From positions 1 to 42,231 of the forward strand of contig DASUWY010000028.1 in NCBI GenBank assembly GCA_036378175.1: a stretch of DNA of 42,231 nucleotides, read 5' to 3'. The stretch is from Thermoleophilaceae bacterium. Its GTDB lineage: Bacteria > Actinomycetota > Thermoleophilia > Solirubrobacterales > Thermoleophilaceae. This document shows positions 26,674-38,141 of this stretch, piece by piece. The translations under genes were made by a program, and so were the position numbers. The number at the start of each line of letters is the position of its first letter. The first letter of the stretch is position 1. Below the pieces are notes generated by a model that saw only the letters and a program-made list of their open reading frames with translations, did not search any database and was not told where the DNA came from.

Positions 26674-28215
26674 CTAAACCGCGAGCGTGAGCGGTTCGCC
26701 CTCTTGCGAGCCGCGCGGGCGGGCGGACGAGAAAACCATCGCCCCGTCGTCGATCGGGTCGTGCCGCAGCGTCTTGATGTCGCGGGCGTAGTTCTGGCGG
26801 AGCTGCCACGGCGCCTTCGACCCCTGCTTGGGGAAGAGGTGCAGCGAACGCAGCACGTAACCGGCGGCGAAGTCGAGGAACGGCTGCTCGGTGACCGTGG
26901 GGTCGCGCAGCTCCGGCACCGCCTGGTCGTACCCGTGCTCGTCCATGTGGCGCAGCAGCCGGCACACGTACTCCGCTGTGAGGTCCGCTTTCAGCGTCCA
27001 CGAGGCGTTCGTGTAGCCCACGGTGAACGCCATGTTCGGCACGCCGTCCAGCATCATCGCCTTGTATGCCATGCGCTGCGGGATCTCGACGTCCGACCCG
27101 TCCACGGCGAGCTGCACCCCGCCGAGCGCGAGCAGGTTGAGGCCGGTGGCCGCCACCACGATGTCGGCGGGCAGCTCCTCGCCGGAGCGGAGCCTGATGC
27201 CGCCCTCGGTGAAGCTCTCCACCTCGTCGGTCACGATCGAGGCGCTGCCCCCGCCGAGTGCCTTGAAGAGGTCGCCGTCCGGCACGAGGCACAGGCGCTG
27301 GTCCCACGGGTTGTAGCGCGGCTTGAAGTGCGTGTCGATGTCGAAGCCCGGCGGCAACTGGCGCTCGAGCCCGTGCCGGATCATCTTCTTCACGAACTCG
27401 GGACGCCGCCGGCTGAGGCGGTAGCTCAGCCACTGGAGCAGCACGTTCTTCCAGCGGATGAGCCAGTAGGCGGTGCGCACCGGCAGCTTCCGCCGCAGGA
27501 ACTCGGCGATCGGGTCGATCGCGGGCAGCGAGATCACATACGTGGGCGAGCGCTGCAGCATCGTCACGTGCTCGGCCTGCTCGGCCATCGCCGGCACGAG
27601 CGTCATGGCCGTGGCGCCGCTGCCGATCACCACCACGCGCTTGCCCGCGTAGTCGAGATCGTGGGGCCAGTGCTGTGCGTGAAAGAACCGGCCGTTGAAC
27701 CGGTCGACCCCCTCGAACTCGGGCAGATAGCCCTGGTCGTAGCGGTAGTAGCCGCCGCAGATGAAGAGGAAGTGGCATGTGAGCTCGACGGTCTCACCTG
27801 TGTCGGCGCGCGTGGCCTCCACGGTCCAGCGCGAGTCCTCACTCGACCAATCCGCGCGCACCACCCTGTGCTGGTAGCGGATGTGGCGATCGATGCCGTA
27901 ATCGCGTGCGGTGTCGCGGATGTAATCCAGGATCGCCGGTCCGTCCGCGATCGCCTTCTGTTCCGTCCAGGGGCGGAAGCGGTAGCCCAGCGTGTGCATG
28001 TCCGAGTCGGAGCGGATGCCCGGATAGCGGAAGAGGTCCCACGTGCCGCCGCTCGCCTCGCGCGCCTCGAGGATCGCGTAACTGCGCTGCGGGAACGCGT
28101 CCTGAAGGTGCGCTGCGGCGCCGATGCCGGAGAGGCCGGCGCCGACGATCAGCACGTCAACGTGCTCCGCTGGCGCGCTGCCGTTCGAGGAGGATTTCGG
28201 TGACGCCGCCGTCAT
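26674..28215 (-). CDS. Type I Baeyer-Villiger flavin monooxygenase
   Basis: A 513-residue FAD- and NADPH-dependent monooxygenase that inserts oxygen into ketones to give esters or lactones, or oxidises soft heteroatoms. The FAD Rossmann motif is GAGLSG at 25-30. The type I BVMO fingerprint FxGxxxHxxxW is exact at Phe173-Gly175-His179-Trp183 and is followed by Pro. The NADPH motif is GSGATA at 198-203. ATG 28215 is preferred over the longer frame because it sits close to the Rossmann fold. It may share a transcript with the ABC exporter downstream, which could export its product or substrate; that is inference from spacing only. Confidence 0.92.
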   Translation of the reverse strand: MTAASPKSSSNGSAPAEHVDVLIVGAGLSGIGAAAHLQDAFPQRSYAILEAREASGGTWDLFRYPGIRSDSDMHTLGYRFRPWTEQKAIADGPAILDYIRDTARDYGIDRHIRYQHRVVRADWSSEDSRWTVEATRADTGETVELTCHFLFICGGYYRYDQGYLPEFEGVDRFNGRFFHAQHWPHDLDYAGKRVVVIGSGATAMTLVPAMAEQAEHVTMLQRSPTYVISLPAIDPIAEFLRRKLPVRTAYWLIRWKNVLLQWLSYRLSRRRPEFVKKMIRHGLERQLPPGFDIDTHFKPRYNPWDQRLCLVPDGDLFKALGGGSASIVTDEVESFTEGGIRLRSGEELPADIVVAATGLNLLALGGVQLAVDGSDVEIPQRMAYKAMMLDGVPNMAFTVGYTNASWTLKADLTAEYVCRLLRHMDEHGYDQAVPELRDPTVTEQPFLDFAAGYVLRSLHLFPKQGSKAPWQLRQNYARDIKTLRHDPIDDGAMVFSSARPRGSQEGEPLTLAV

Positions 28216-28277
28216 GCCGGCCGCAATCCTCGCAGACGCGCCAGGATTCGGCCGCAAGTCGCGGCTCGGGACTCGCG

Positions 28278-30245
28278 CTAGTGGATGATGCGGAAGCGGG
28301 TGCGCGCTGTGTGGCTCTTCGCGCCCCCGGCCGACGGGGTGGCGTCGAGTCGGTAGTTGCCGGGTGGGAGTTTGCGCCGGCGCATCCGGCCCGTGAAGTG
28401 GAAGCGGTTCGTTCCCGCCTTGTCATGGTGGCTGAAACCGCCGCGCACGCGCGAATAACGAACGCAACGCTTGGCGTGGCGGTTGCGCGCGCGCGGCGCC
28501 ACGCAGCGGTGACCACTCCTGCGACCGGGGAGCACGCGTTCGACGCGGAACCTCGTCGTGACGGCCTCCGAGTCGCGGTAGCTCACGGTGGTACCGGTCC
28601 TGCGGGCGATGCTGCCGCCGCGAGCGGCTGCCGGGAAGGATCGCGGACGCAGGCGCAGGGCCCGGAGGACAGGCGCCGCACTCACGGTGATCGCGTGTGT
28701 GGCCACCGCGCTCAGGCCGTAGTCATCGCGGACGGTGAGCGCCGCCGTGTAGGTGCCCGGCTTCGCGTACGAGTGAGTCGCCGTGGGTCCGCTGGCGCTC
28801 CCGCCATCCCCGAAGTTCCACGAGTAGTTCGTGATCGTGCCGTCATCGGTCGAGCCGCTGCCGTTGAACGCGACCACCTTTCCCGGCGCTGCCGGGTTCG
28901 GCGTGGCGCTGAAGGAGGGGGTGGGAGGCAGATCCGCGATTAGGCGCGTGACCATCAGGAAGCCATTCCCTCCGCTGTCGGTGCCGTCGCCGGCCGCGAC
29001 AAGCTTGCCATCGGGCTGCAGCGCAACGCTTCGGATTTGGCCGAGCGTGCTGAACACCAGGCCTCCGCTCCCGAATGACGGGTCGAAGGCTCCGGCGCCG
29101 TCCAGCCGGGCGGCGAAGAAGCCGTTCGCCCGGCCCGCGGCGAGGATCCTCCCGTTTGGCTGGGGCGCGATCCCGCGGACGAACGACGCCGGCACAAACG
29201 GCCCGCCGCTCGGCACCAGCTGGTCGAGCAGTTCACCATTCGCCGCGAACGAGGGGTCGAACGTCCCACCGTTGTCCAGCCGCACGATGAGGCTCGCCGC
29301 GTTGCCGGCCGAGTCCGTTGCGTAGCCGCCCGCGAGGATCTTGCCGTCGGGCTGCAGGGCCACCGCGTCGGCAGAGGAGCTGGGCGCCGGTCCCTGGCCG
29401 AGCTGTGTCAGCACCCTGCCGCCCGCGAACGTCGCGTCAGGGCTGCCGCCGGTGTTGAGCCTGGTTACGAGGAACTCGGCACGACTGGCCGAGTCGGTCG
29501 CGTAGCCGGCAACGATCGGCTTGCCGTCAGGCTGGAGCGACATCGCCGTCACGCTCGAGCTCCGGTTCGAGCCCACGCCAAGCTGCGTCAGCAGCTTGCC
29601 GCCGGTGGCGTATGACGAGTCGGGGTTGCCGGCGGATGTGAGCCGCACCACCAGGAACGCGGTGTGCCCGTCGCTGTCGGTCGCGTCGCCGCCGGCCAGG
29701 ATCTCACCGTCCGGCAGCACCGCCAGCGCGTTCAGGTCGGACTCGGGTGTCATTCCCGCGTCGAATTGCGCGGTGATCAGCTTGCCGTCTGTGCCGAACG
29801 AGGAGTCAAAGGTTCCATCGGCGTTCAGGCGGACCGCCAGGAACACGCCGTGGCCGCTCGCGTCGGTGGCGTAGCCGCCGGTGAGGATCTTTCCGTCCGG
29901 CTGCAACGCGAGCGCGTCAACCGCCGACTGCTTCGTCGCGCCCTCGCCCAGCTGGACCGCCACCACGCCGCCTGTGCCGAACGAGGAATCGAAGCTGCCG
30001 TCGCTGTTCAGGCGTGCGATCAGTGCCTGCGACTTGTCGTTGCTGTCCCGGTTGCTTCCGGCGATCACGATCTTGCCGTCGGGTTGCAGCGCAACTGCGA
30101 ACACATCGCCGCCGACCGAGCTCGTTACGGTGCCCCCGGAGCCGAACGTGGGATCCAGATCCCCGGGCGCCAGCGCTCTCGCCGGGCCGGACCAAACGGC
30201 AAACCCGGCGACTGTCAGCACAACAGCCGCGAGGCGGAGGGTCAT
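28278..30245 (-). CDS. Secreted delta-60 repeat protein with PKD domain
   Basis: A 655-residue exported protein. The signal peptide [20 protein letters not shown] fixes ATG 30245. At least seven delta-60 units follow, each with LQPDGKI followed by (L/V)(A/T)GG(Y/D)AT, then RLNxDGxFDxSFGxxG, as in [14 protein letters not shown]-type propellers. A PKD domain occurs at about 455-535 ([27 protein letters not shown] in part). The last ~125 residues are the Arg-rich module ([40 protein letters not shown]) that recurs at the ends of secreted proteins of Solirubrobacterales. Probably a surface or matrix protein. No catalytic site is seen. Confidence 0.85.
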   Translation of the reverse strand: MTLRLAAVVLTVAGFAVWSGPARALAPGDLDPTFGSGGTVTSSVGGDVFAVALQPDGKIVIAGSNRDSNDKSQALIARLNSDGSFDSSFGTGGVVAVQLGEGATKQSAVDALALQPDGKILTGGYATDASGHGVFLAVRLNADGTFDSSFGTDGKLITAQFDAGMTPESDLNALAVLPDGEILAGGDATDSDGHTAFLVVRLTSAGNPDSSYATGGKLLTQLGVGSNRSSSVTAMSLQPDGKPIVAGYATDSASRAEFLVTRLNTGGSPDATFAGGRVLTQLGQGPAPSSSADAVALQPDGKILAGGYATDSAGNAASLIVRLDNGGTFDPSFAANGELLDQLVPSGGPFVPASFVRGIAPQPNGRILAAGRANGFFAARLDGAGAFDPSFGSGGLVFSTLGQIRSVALQPDGKLVAAGDGTDSGGNGFLMVTRLIADLPPTPSFSATPNPAAPGKVVAFNGSGSTDDGTITNYSWNFGDGGSASGPTATHSYAKPGTYTAALTVRDDYGLSAVATHAITVSAAPVLRALRLRPRSFPAAARGGSIARRTGTTVSYRDSEAVTTRFRVERVLPGRRSGHRCVAPRARNRHAKRCVRYSRVRGGFSHHDKAGTNRFHFTGRMRRRKLPPGNYRLDATPSAGGAKSHTARTRFRIIH

Positions 30246-30364
30246 TGCGAGGCCCCCGGCGCGAGACGGGGCATCCACAAGGCGAGGCTAATGAGCCGAC
30301 TGGGCCAGGTCAAGCCCAGGGGCAATGCGGCGACAATCCAAACGGACTCGGGATTCATCAAATC

Positions 30365-30392
30365 CTGGACTCCCTCCAGACTCCGCTACGCT
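30365..30392 (+). promoter_or_regulatory. Candidate furA-katG promoter
   Basis: CTGGAC (30365-30370) and TACGCT (30387-30392) are spaced by 16 bp. The start point would lie a few bases before the ATG at 30405, and there is no Shine-Dalgarno sequence, suggesting a very short leader as known for mycobacterial furA. Confidence 0.4.
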
Positions 30393-30404
30393 GGCCCCAC
30401 GTCC

Positions 30405-33501
<3,097 letters not shown>

Positions 33502-33511
33502 CATCGCCGCC

Positions 33512-33922
33512 ATGAACATCAACATTCACTCAAGCATGCTTCCCCATAACGACGCGGCCGCCTCGCTGGCCTTCTACCGCGACACCCTCGGCTTCGAGGT
33601 GCGGAATGACGTGGAGTACGGCGGGATGCATTGGATCACCGTCGGACCCGCGGATCAGCCGGACACGGCGATCGTCCTCTATCCGCCGGAGGCCAGTCCC
33701 GGCATCACGGACGAGGAGCGGCGCACCATCGCCGAGATGATGGCCAAGGGGACATTCGCCAGCATCAACCTGGCGACCACCGACCTCGACGCCACGTTCG
33801 AGCGGCTGCAGGCGAGCGACGCAGAGGTCGTGCAGGAGCCCACCGAGCAGCCCTACGGCATCCGCGACTGCTCCTTCCGCGACCCCTCGGGCAACCTGGT
33901 TCGCATCCAGCAGTTGCGCTGA
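33512..33922 (+). CDS. VOC (glyoxalase-fold) family protein
   Basis: A 136-residue vicinal-oxygen-chelate protein built from two beta-alpha-beta-beta-beta units: NDAAASLAFYRDTLGFEVRNDV, then GMHWITVGPADQPDTAIVLYPP, and INLATTDLDATFERLQAS followed by YGIRDCSFRDPSGNLVRIQQL. Such proteins bind metal and act as glyoxalases, dioxygenases or drug-binding proteins; the reaction is not determined. It follows the AraC gene after 10 bp and ends the katG unit before the hairpin at 33935. Confidence 0.88.
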   Translation: MNINIHSSMLPHNDAAASLAFYRDTLGFEVRNDVEYGGMHWITVGPADQPDTAIVLYPPEASPGITDEERRTIAEMMAKGTFASINLATTDLDATFERLQASDAEVVQEPTEQPYGIRDCSFRDPSGNLVRIQQLR

Positions 33923-33934
33923 GCAGGCGCGTGG

Positions 33935-33977
33935 GTACCGGAGCGTGAGCGGGCGACGACCACGCGCTCCGGTACCA
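33935..33977 (+). terminator. Terminator of the furA-katG-araC-VOC unit
   Basis: GGTACCGGAGCG (33935-33946) pairs perfectly with CGCTCCGGTACC (33966-33977), a 12-bp stem with a 19-nt loop starting 12 nt past the VOC stop. No T-tract follows. Confidence 0.7.
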
Positions 33978-34373
33978 TCGCTCGCCGTGGGGCTAGCCCG
34001 GTGGTCCAGGTGTCGAACTGACGGTTGGAAAAGGGATGAATCCCCTCCATTTGCAGCGCTTCTTCCGTCGGCGCAGGAGCGCGGCGGCCTCGCGTTCTCG
34101 GTCGCGGCCGCGGTGGCCGTGGCGGTGCTCAGCCTTCCGCGGCTCTCCTACCGGACGGCGACCGGTACGACCTCGTGGCGCCCTTCGCGTCGGCCGGTAG
34201 CCGCCGCTCGCGCCGGTCCCGTCAGACCTGTCGTGCTCCAGCTTTGAGATCCGGCTGGGCGCCTCTCTCCGAGGCGTCCGCTGGACCGCGCCGGAAACCC
34301 CCGGGCACCGATGGATCTCGAACAAAGGAGCACAAAACGTGAATCTCACGGACAGGCCAAGCGGGAGCGCACG
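33978..34373. other. Gene-poor gap before the methyltransferase run
   Basis: No convincing gene is seen. A short frame from ATG 34036 (MNPLHLQRFFRRRRS) and a hydrophobic stretch in another frame (FSVAAAVAVAVLSLP) could be pieces of a broken membrane-protein gene. A small GGGAT/ATCCC hairpin lies near 34034. The promoter of the methyltransferase genes probably lies here, but I cannot place it. Confidence 0.35.
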
Positions 34374-35108
34374 ATGAGCGGGCGAGGCCGAACGCTCACG
34401 CGAATCCGCGCAAGCCTGCGCTGGCGGCTCTTCAGCCGGCGAATAACGCGGCTGCAGCTCGAGCCCTCGCCGTGGCCGATCGTCTACCTCGGCAGCGGCT
34501 ACGGCGGCTACGGCATTCCAGACGGCGTGATCACGCCCGATTGGACGTGCTATTGCATCGGCACCGGGCGCGACATCACCTTCGACCTCGCGCTCATCGA
34601 TAGGTACGGCTGCGAGGTGTTCGCGTGCGACCCGGCCCCGGAGGCCGAGCCGTACGTCCGAGAGGCGGCCGCCGGCGTGGAGCGCTTCTCGTTCCTGCCG
34701 GTGGCGGTGGGACCGCAGGACGGCACCTCGCGTCTGTACCGGTCTGCGGATCCCGCTCACATGGCGCTGTCGACCGGTGACCTCGAGGGGACGGGCGAGA
34801 CCGTTGAAGTGCCCATGAGGTCTCTCCCCTCGCTGATGAGGGAGTTCGGGCACGAGCGGATCGACCTGATCAAGCTGGCGGTGGAGGGGCTCGAGTACGA
34901 GCTCCTCGAGAGCATCAAGCCGGCGGAGCTCGGCGCGCGGGTGCTGCTCGTGGAGTTCACGTGGTCGCGACCGGCGGCCGCTGCGTTCAAGGCAACCGAG
35001 GCGCTCCGAGCCCAAGGCTACCTGCCCGTCTATCGCAATGTCTCGGACGTGACGTTTGTCCACGAAACCGCGGTGCAGGCCGCACGGGAGGAGGTGGGTA
35101 CCCAGTGA
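34374..35108 (+). CDS. FkbM-type methyltransferase (copy 1)
   Basis: A 244-residue SAM-dependent methyltransferase of FkbM type from ATG 34374 (GGGAG seven bases upstream). FkbM enzymes O-methylate sugars or polyketides. Motif I is CYCIGTGRDITFDLALI with the acidic SAM-binding residue following in EVFACDPAP. The later family motif reads LIKLAVEGLEYELLESI, where Leu-Ala-Val replaces the usual Lys-Ile-Asp-Ile of 'LKIDIEG', so the catalytic Asp may be lost. It is followed by a paralogue with GTGA overlap. Confidence 0.8.
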   Translation: MSGRGRTLTRIRASLRWRLFSRRITRLQLEPSPWPIVYLGSGYGGYGIPDGVITPDWTCYCIGTGRDITFDLALIDRYGCEVFACDPAPEAEPYVREAAAGVERFSFLPVAVGPQDGTSRLYRSADPAHMALSTGDLEGTGETVEVPMRSLPSLMREFGHERIDLIKLAVEGLEYELLESIKPAELGARVLLVEFTWSRPAAAAFKATEALRAQGYLPVYRNVSDVTFVHETAVQAAREEVGTQ

Positions 35109-35860
35109 ACCGAGTGTCACGGCTCTTGGCCAGGCTCGCACCCCACAGGATCAGGCGCGGGATTCGGCGCCGGTGGTTCCAGTTGCGCATGTCGAGGCAG
35201 TCGCGGGTGCCCATCAGCGGGCTGGCTGACGTGGGAACTCCGTACGGCGGCTACATGCTCCCCGTCGATCACATCGGACGCGGCTGGCTCTGCTACTGCG
35301 TCGGCACCGGGGCGGACATCAGCTTCGAGCTCGAGCTGATCAGACGCTGGGATGCGCGCGTGCGTTCATTCGAGGCGGTGGCGCACTTCGTGGAGGAACT
35401 TCAAGAAACCGCTGCGACCGAACCGCGGCTCACGCTCGAGCAGGCCGCGCTGGCAGGCTCGGACGGGCCGCTGCGGATGCAGGTCACCAACGTCCGGCAC
35501 AGCCGGTCGGTCTCGGCGGCCGACCTCTACGAGAGCGACAACTACGTGGAGATTCCCGGTCGCACCCTGCAGTCGCTCATGGCACAGCACGGCGATGACA
35601 AGCTCGACCTGCTCAAGATCGACATCGAGGGGCTCGAGTATGAGCTGCTGCCCACGTACGACCTCGCAGGGCTCGGCGTGAAGGTCCTGTGCGTTCAACT
35701 TCACCACACGGCAACGGTCCAAGAGGCCAAACGGCTGCTCGCGCTGCTCAAGAACGCCGGCTACGAGCTGATCGGCTGCAGGCCGACGGTCAAGCTCACG
35801 TTCGCTCACCGGACGCTGATCCAGACGAGCGGCGAGCACGCCCCGAGCGGGAGCCAATAG
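35105..35860 (+). CDS. FkbM-type methyltransferase (copy 2)
   Basis: A 251-residue paralogue of the preceding protein; its GTG overlaps the preceding stop (GTGA). The shared layout is a basic N-terminal segment, PYGGYMLPVDHIGRGWLCYCVGTGADISFELELI (in part) as SAM motif I, and LDLLKIDIEGLEYELLPTY with the full LKIDIEG motif. Copy 2 thus keeps the Asp that copy 1 lacks, suggesting copy 2 is the active enzyme or that the two form a heteromer. The acceptor is unknown, and no glycosyltransferase lies nearby. Confidence 0.82.
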   Translation: MNRVSRLLARLAPHRIRRGIRRRWFQLRMSRQSRVPISGLADVGTPYGGYMLPVDHIGRGWLCYCVGTGADISFELELIRRWDARVRSFEAVAHFVEELQETAATEPRLTLEQAALAGSDGPLRMQVTNVRHSRSVSAADLYESDNYVEIPGRTLQSLMAQHGDDKLDLLKIDIEGLEYELLPTYDLAGLGVKVLCVQLHHTATVQEAKRLLALLKNAGYELIGCRPTVKLTFAHRTLIQTSGEHAPSGSQ

Positions 35861-35862
35861 CC

Positions 35863-36501
35863 GTGAGCCGGATCGAGGACTACGCGCTGGCGCACACGAG
35901 CGCGTTCAGCGGCCCGCTCGCGGAGGCGGCGCGGCAGACGCGGGACGAGATGCCCTCGCCCGGCATGATGACCGCGGTGCCGGAGGGCCGCCTGCTTCAG
36001 GCGCTGATCAAGATCTCGGGCGCTCGGCGCGTGCTGGAGGTGGGCACGTTCACGGGAGTGGGTGCGCTCGTCATGGCGGAGGCGCTGCCCGACGATGGCG
36101 AGCTCATCACCATCGAGCGCGACGCGGGGCATGCCGCGATCGCGCGCGAGCACTTCGCGGCGAGCCCCGTGGGCCGCCGGATCAGGCTCATCGAGGGTGA
36201 CGCGCGCGAGGAGATCGGACGGCTTGCGCCCGCACTCGACCTCGTCTACATCGACGCATGGAAGCCCGACTACGTTCACTACTACGAGGCGGCGGTGCCT
36301 CTGCTCTCGCCGCGCGGCGTGATCGTCGCGGACAACGTGCTGCTGAGTGGGCGGGTGCTCGATCCCCGCGAGGACGACTCGGCGAGGGGGATCGTGGCGT
36401 TCAACGAGCGCGTGCGGGCGGACGAGCGGACCCACAACGTGCTGCTCACGGTGGGCGACGGGCTGATGCTCGCCTGGCGCTCCTCAGCCACTCCGCAGTA
36501 G
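35863..36501 (+). CDS. CCoAOMT-like class I O-methyltransferase
   Basis: A 212-residue SAM- and metal-dependent O-methyltransferase of the catechol/caffeoyl-CoA group. SAM motif I is RVLEVGTFTGVGALVMAEAL, with ELITIERD downstream (acidic ribose-binding residue). The metal site is in DLVYIDAWKPDYVHYYE and VIVADNVL, matching the family's Asp-(Asp-Asn) ligands. Such enzymes methylate vicinal hydroxyls of phenolics. GTG 35863 follows the previous stop after two bases. It ends the three-methyltransferase run. Confidence 0.9.
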   Translation: MSRIEDYALAHTSAFSGPLAEAARQTRDEMPSPGMMTAVPEGRLLQALIKISGARRVLEVGTFTGVGALVMAEALPDDGELITIERDAGHAAIAREHFAASPVGRRIRLIEGDAREEIGRLAPALDLVYIDAWKPDYVHYYEAAVPLLSPRGVIVADNVLLSGRVLDPREDDSARGIVAFNERVRADERTHNVLLTVGDGLMLAWRSSATPQ

Positions 36502-36582
36502 CGGCTCCGTGGATGCCGCGGGGGTGTCGCTTCCCCTCCCACGGGTAGAACCGCAGTCAAAGCCAGCACAGAAGGAGGAGCT

Positions 36583-36753
36583 GTGGCTACACCGGAACGC
36601 CGCGGTCGCGCGGTCGGCGGGATCTCCACCGGCGGCATCATCGTGATCGTGGGGATCGTCGTGATGATCATCTGGAGCTTCTGGCTCGGACTGATAATCG
36701 CCCTGATCGGCCTGATCGCCTTCGGGGGATTTGTACGCGGCAGGTGGTACTGA
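36583..36753 (+). CDS. 56-residue two-TM membrane protein
   Basis: A short gene with a perfect AAGGAGGAG four bases before GTG 36583. The basic start VATPERRGRAVGG leads into two hydrophobic helices (IIVIVGIVVMIIWSFWLGLI in part, then IALIGLIAFGGF) and a basic tail RGRWY. The strong ribosome site and clean hairpin-like topology argue it is a real inner-membrane microprotein. It resembles DUF-type small Ile/Gly-rich proteins of actinobacteria, but no function is known. Confidence 0.75.
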   Translation: MATPERRGRAVGGISTGGIIVIVGIVVMIIWSFWLGLIIALIGLIAFGGFVRGRWY

Positions 36754-36913
36754 GCGACCCCGGATCGCCGGGCGTGCAGTAGCGGGTGAAGCGCGGCTGC
36801 CGGCCGCGCTGCGCTGGTTCCGTTCTCCGCGCGATGACGCGGCGATCGTGGTTGCGCGGTTCGCGCTGCCGCTGCTGGGGGTGGCCTTCGAGCTGTTCAG
36901 CTCGATCGTCTAA
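36731..36913 (+). CDS. Possible 60-residue protein overlapping its neighbours
   Basis: A TTG-started frame overlapping the end of the 56-residue gene by 23 bp. Its second half, ALRWFRSPRDDAAIVVARFA followed by LPLLGVAFELF, could be an amphipathic plus a hydrophobic segment. Its TAA shares CTAA with the TAG of the convergent membrane gene, a junction style seen at other real gene ends here. No ribosome site is clear. Confidence 0.3.
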   Translation: MYAAGGTERPRIAGRAVAGEARLPAALRWFRSPRDDAAIVVARFALPLLGVAFELFSSIV

Positions 36914-37638
36914 GTGAACGCGTTGACGGCCCTCGCGACAACGAGTCCGAACAGCGCGATGGCAACGGTGGACTGCACGACCATCGCGAACTTCGCGCGG
37001 TGGGTGAGGGGCATCACGTCGGTTGGGCTGAAGGCGGTGGCATTGGTGAAGCCGAGGTGCAGGTAGTCCAGGAACACGGGCCGCCAGCCGGCTGGGGCGA
37101 TCTCTGGGCTCAACTGCTGCGTGAAGGCGAAGTCCACCGGCCTCGACTGCGTCGATCGGGCAATCGGACCTCCGCCATCTATCAGCCAGTAGAGAAGCGC
37201 GAACGCGAGGTTGTTCCCAAGCCATACGATCGCCCCGGAGGCGAGCAGCTCGCTGGGTTTGTTGCTGACGCCGCTGCCATTTATGAGGTCGCGCACCAGA
37301 AGTGCTGTTGACCCCAACGTCGCCGCAAGCAGGAGGCCGATGAGGATCAGCGACAGACGCCGGAGTCGCCGGTGCTCCCTGACCCCCGAGGGATGGCTGG
37401 CGAGCAGCAGCACCACGAATAGGGCTTCGAGCGACGGAACGAGCCACCAGACGTGCGCGAGTCCCCCGTGCGGAATCCACACGCGCAGGGCGATGTTGAG
37501 CGCCATGAACGCGAGCACCGCGACCACCGGCGGCCATCGGGACTCACCTGGAAGCGTCTCGAGCGCACTGTCGCGGGCGGGGGCGGCCTGGCTGGGGCCA
37601 GCTTCGCCGTCGAGGGCCACGTGAGGATCGTCCCACAC
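36910..37638 (-). CDS. Multi-pass membrane protein with channel-like motif
   Basis: A 242-residue protein from GTG 37638. The polar N-terminus (about 35 residues) is followed by about six hydrophobic helices. The conserved-looking segment FLDYLHLGFTNATAFSPTDVMPLTHRAKF near the C-terminus sits between the last two helices. That stretch, with Tyr-Leu-x-Leu-x-Phe-Thr-Asn-Ala-Thr-Ala-Phe, is found in a family of uncharacterised actinobacterial membrane proteins and recalls a pore loop, although no potassium TVGYG filter is present. Function unknown. Confidence 0.7.
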   Translation of the reverse strand: MWDDPHVALDGEAGPSQAAPARDSALETLPGESRWPPVVAVLAFMALNIALRVWIPHGGLAHVWWLVPSLEALFVVLLLASHPSGVREHRRLRRLSLILIGLLLAATLGSTALLVRDLINGSGVSNKPSELLASGAIVWLGNNLAFALLYWLIDGGGPIARSTQSRPVDFAFTQQLSPEIAPAGWRPVFLDYLHLGFTNATAFSPTDVMPLTHRAKFAMVVQSTVAIALFGLVVARAVNAFT

Positions 37639-37723
37639 GCCGTGCCAGGCCTGTGCTCGACTGCCTCAGCACCGCTCCTCGCTCAGTACCGGCGCGGTGC
37701 GGACGGTCGTCCAGCCTGGTGGC

Positions 37724-38028
37724 TCAGCCGGCGCGAAGCTCGTAGTCGAGCACAACCGCGCCGCCGGTGGCGTAGTTCGGGATGTCCGCGCGCACCGCCT
37801 GGCCCTCGGGGGAAGCGCGCGCTGCGCTCAGCGCGGCCGCATCGTCGAAGTCGGCCTCGAAACGCAGAAATACGGAGACTCGCCCTCGGCTGCGGCCACG
37901 TCGAAGCTGTAGCGATAACCGCGCAGGCCGGGAAGCTTGGCCGCCAACGGGAGGTGCGTGTCCTCGTAGTAGCTTCGGAAGTGGTCAGCGTCCGTGGGCG
38001 GCGGATAGAGCACGAGGAGCCGGTGCAC
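37724..38028 (-). pseudogene. Frameshifted EthD-family gene
   Basis: From GTG 38028 the frame reads VHRLLVLYPPPTDADHFRSY, then HLPLAAKLPGLRGYRYSF to ESPYFCV, the EthD dimeric ferredoxin-like family. After FCV it shifts. One extra base in the A3 run at 37860-37862 (TTT on the coding strand) would restore FEADFDDAAALSAARASPEG and then PNYATGGAVVLDYEL to a TGA at 37724. This is the intact family C-terminus. Either a recent -1 frameshift or a sequencing error at the homopolymer. EthD proteins are small ligand-binding or oxygenase-linked proteins. The sigma-factor gene lies 113 bp upstream. Confidence 0.75.
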
Positions 38029-38141
38029 GGCGCGAAGCGTAATGCAGCGCCTTCGAGCGATCCGGGCCCACTGCGGCGTCGAGGCCGCGGCGCCCCTGCT
38101 CGGAGGGCGAAGCAGGTCTCGTTCCACCGCTGAGCGAGCGG

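Noticed and set aside
26704-28203. A 499-codon plus-strand frame opposite the BVMO gene
   Set aside because: The BVMO fingerprint and both Rossmann motifs are on the minus strand; this frame has none.
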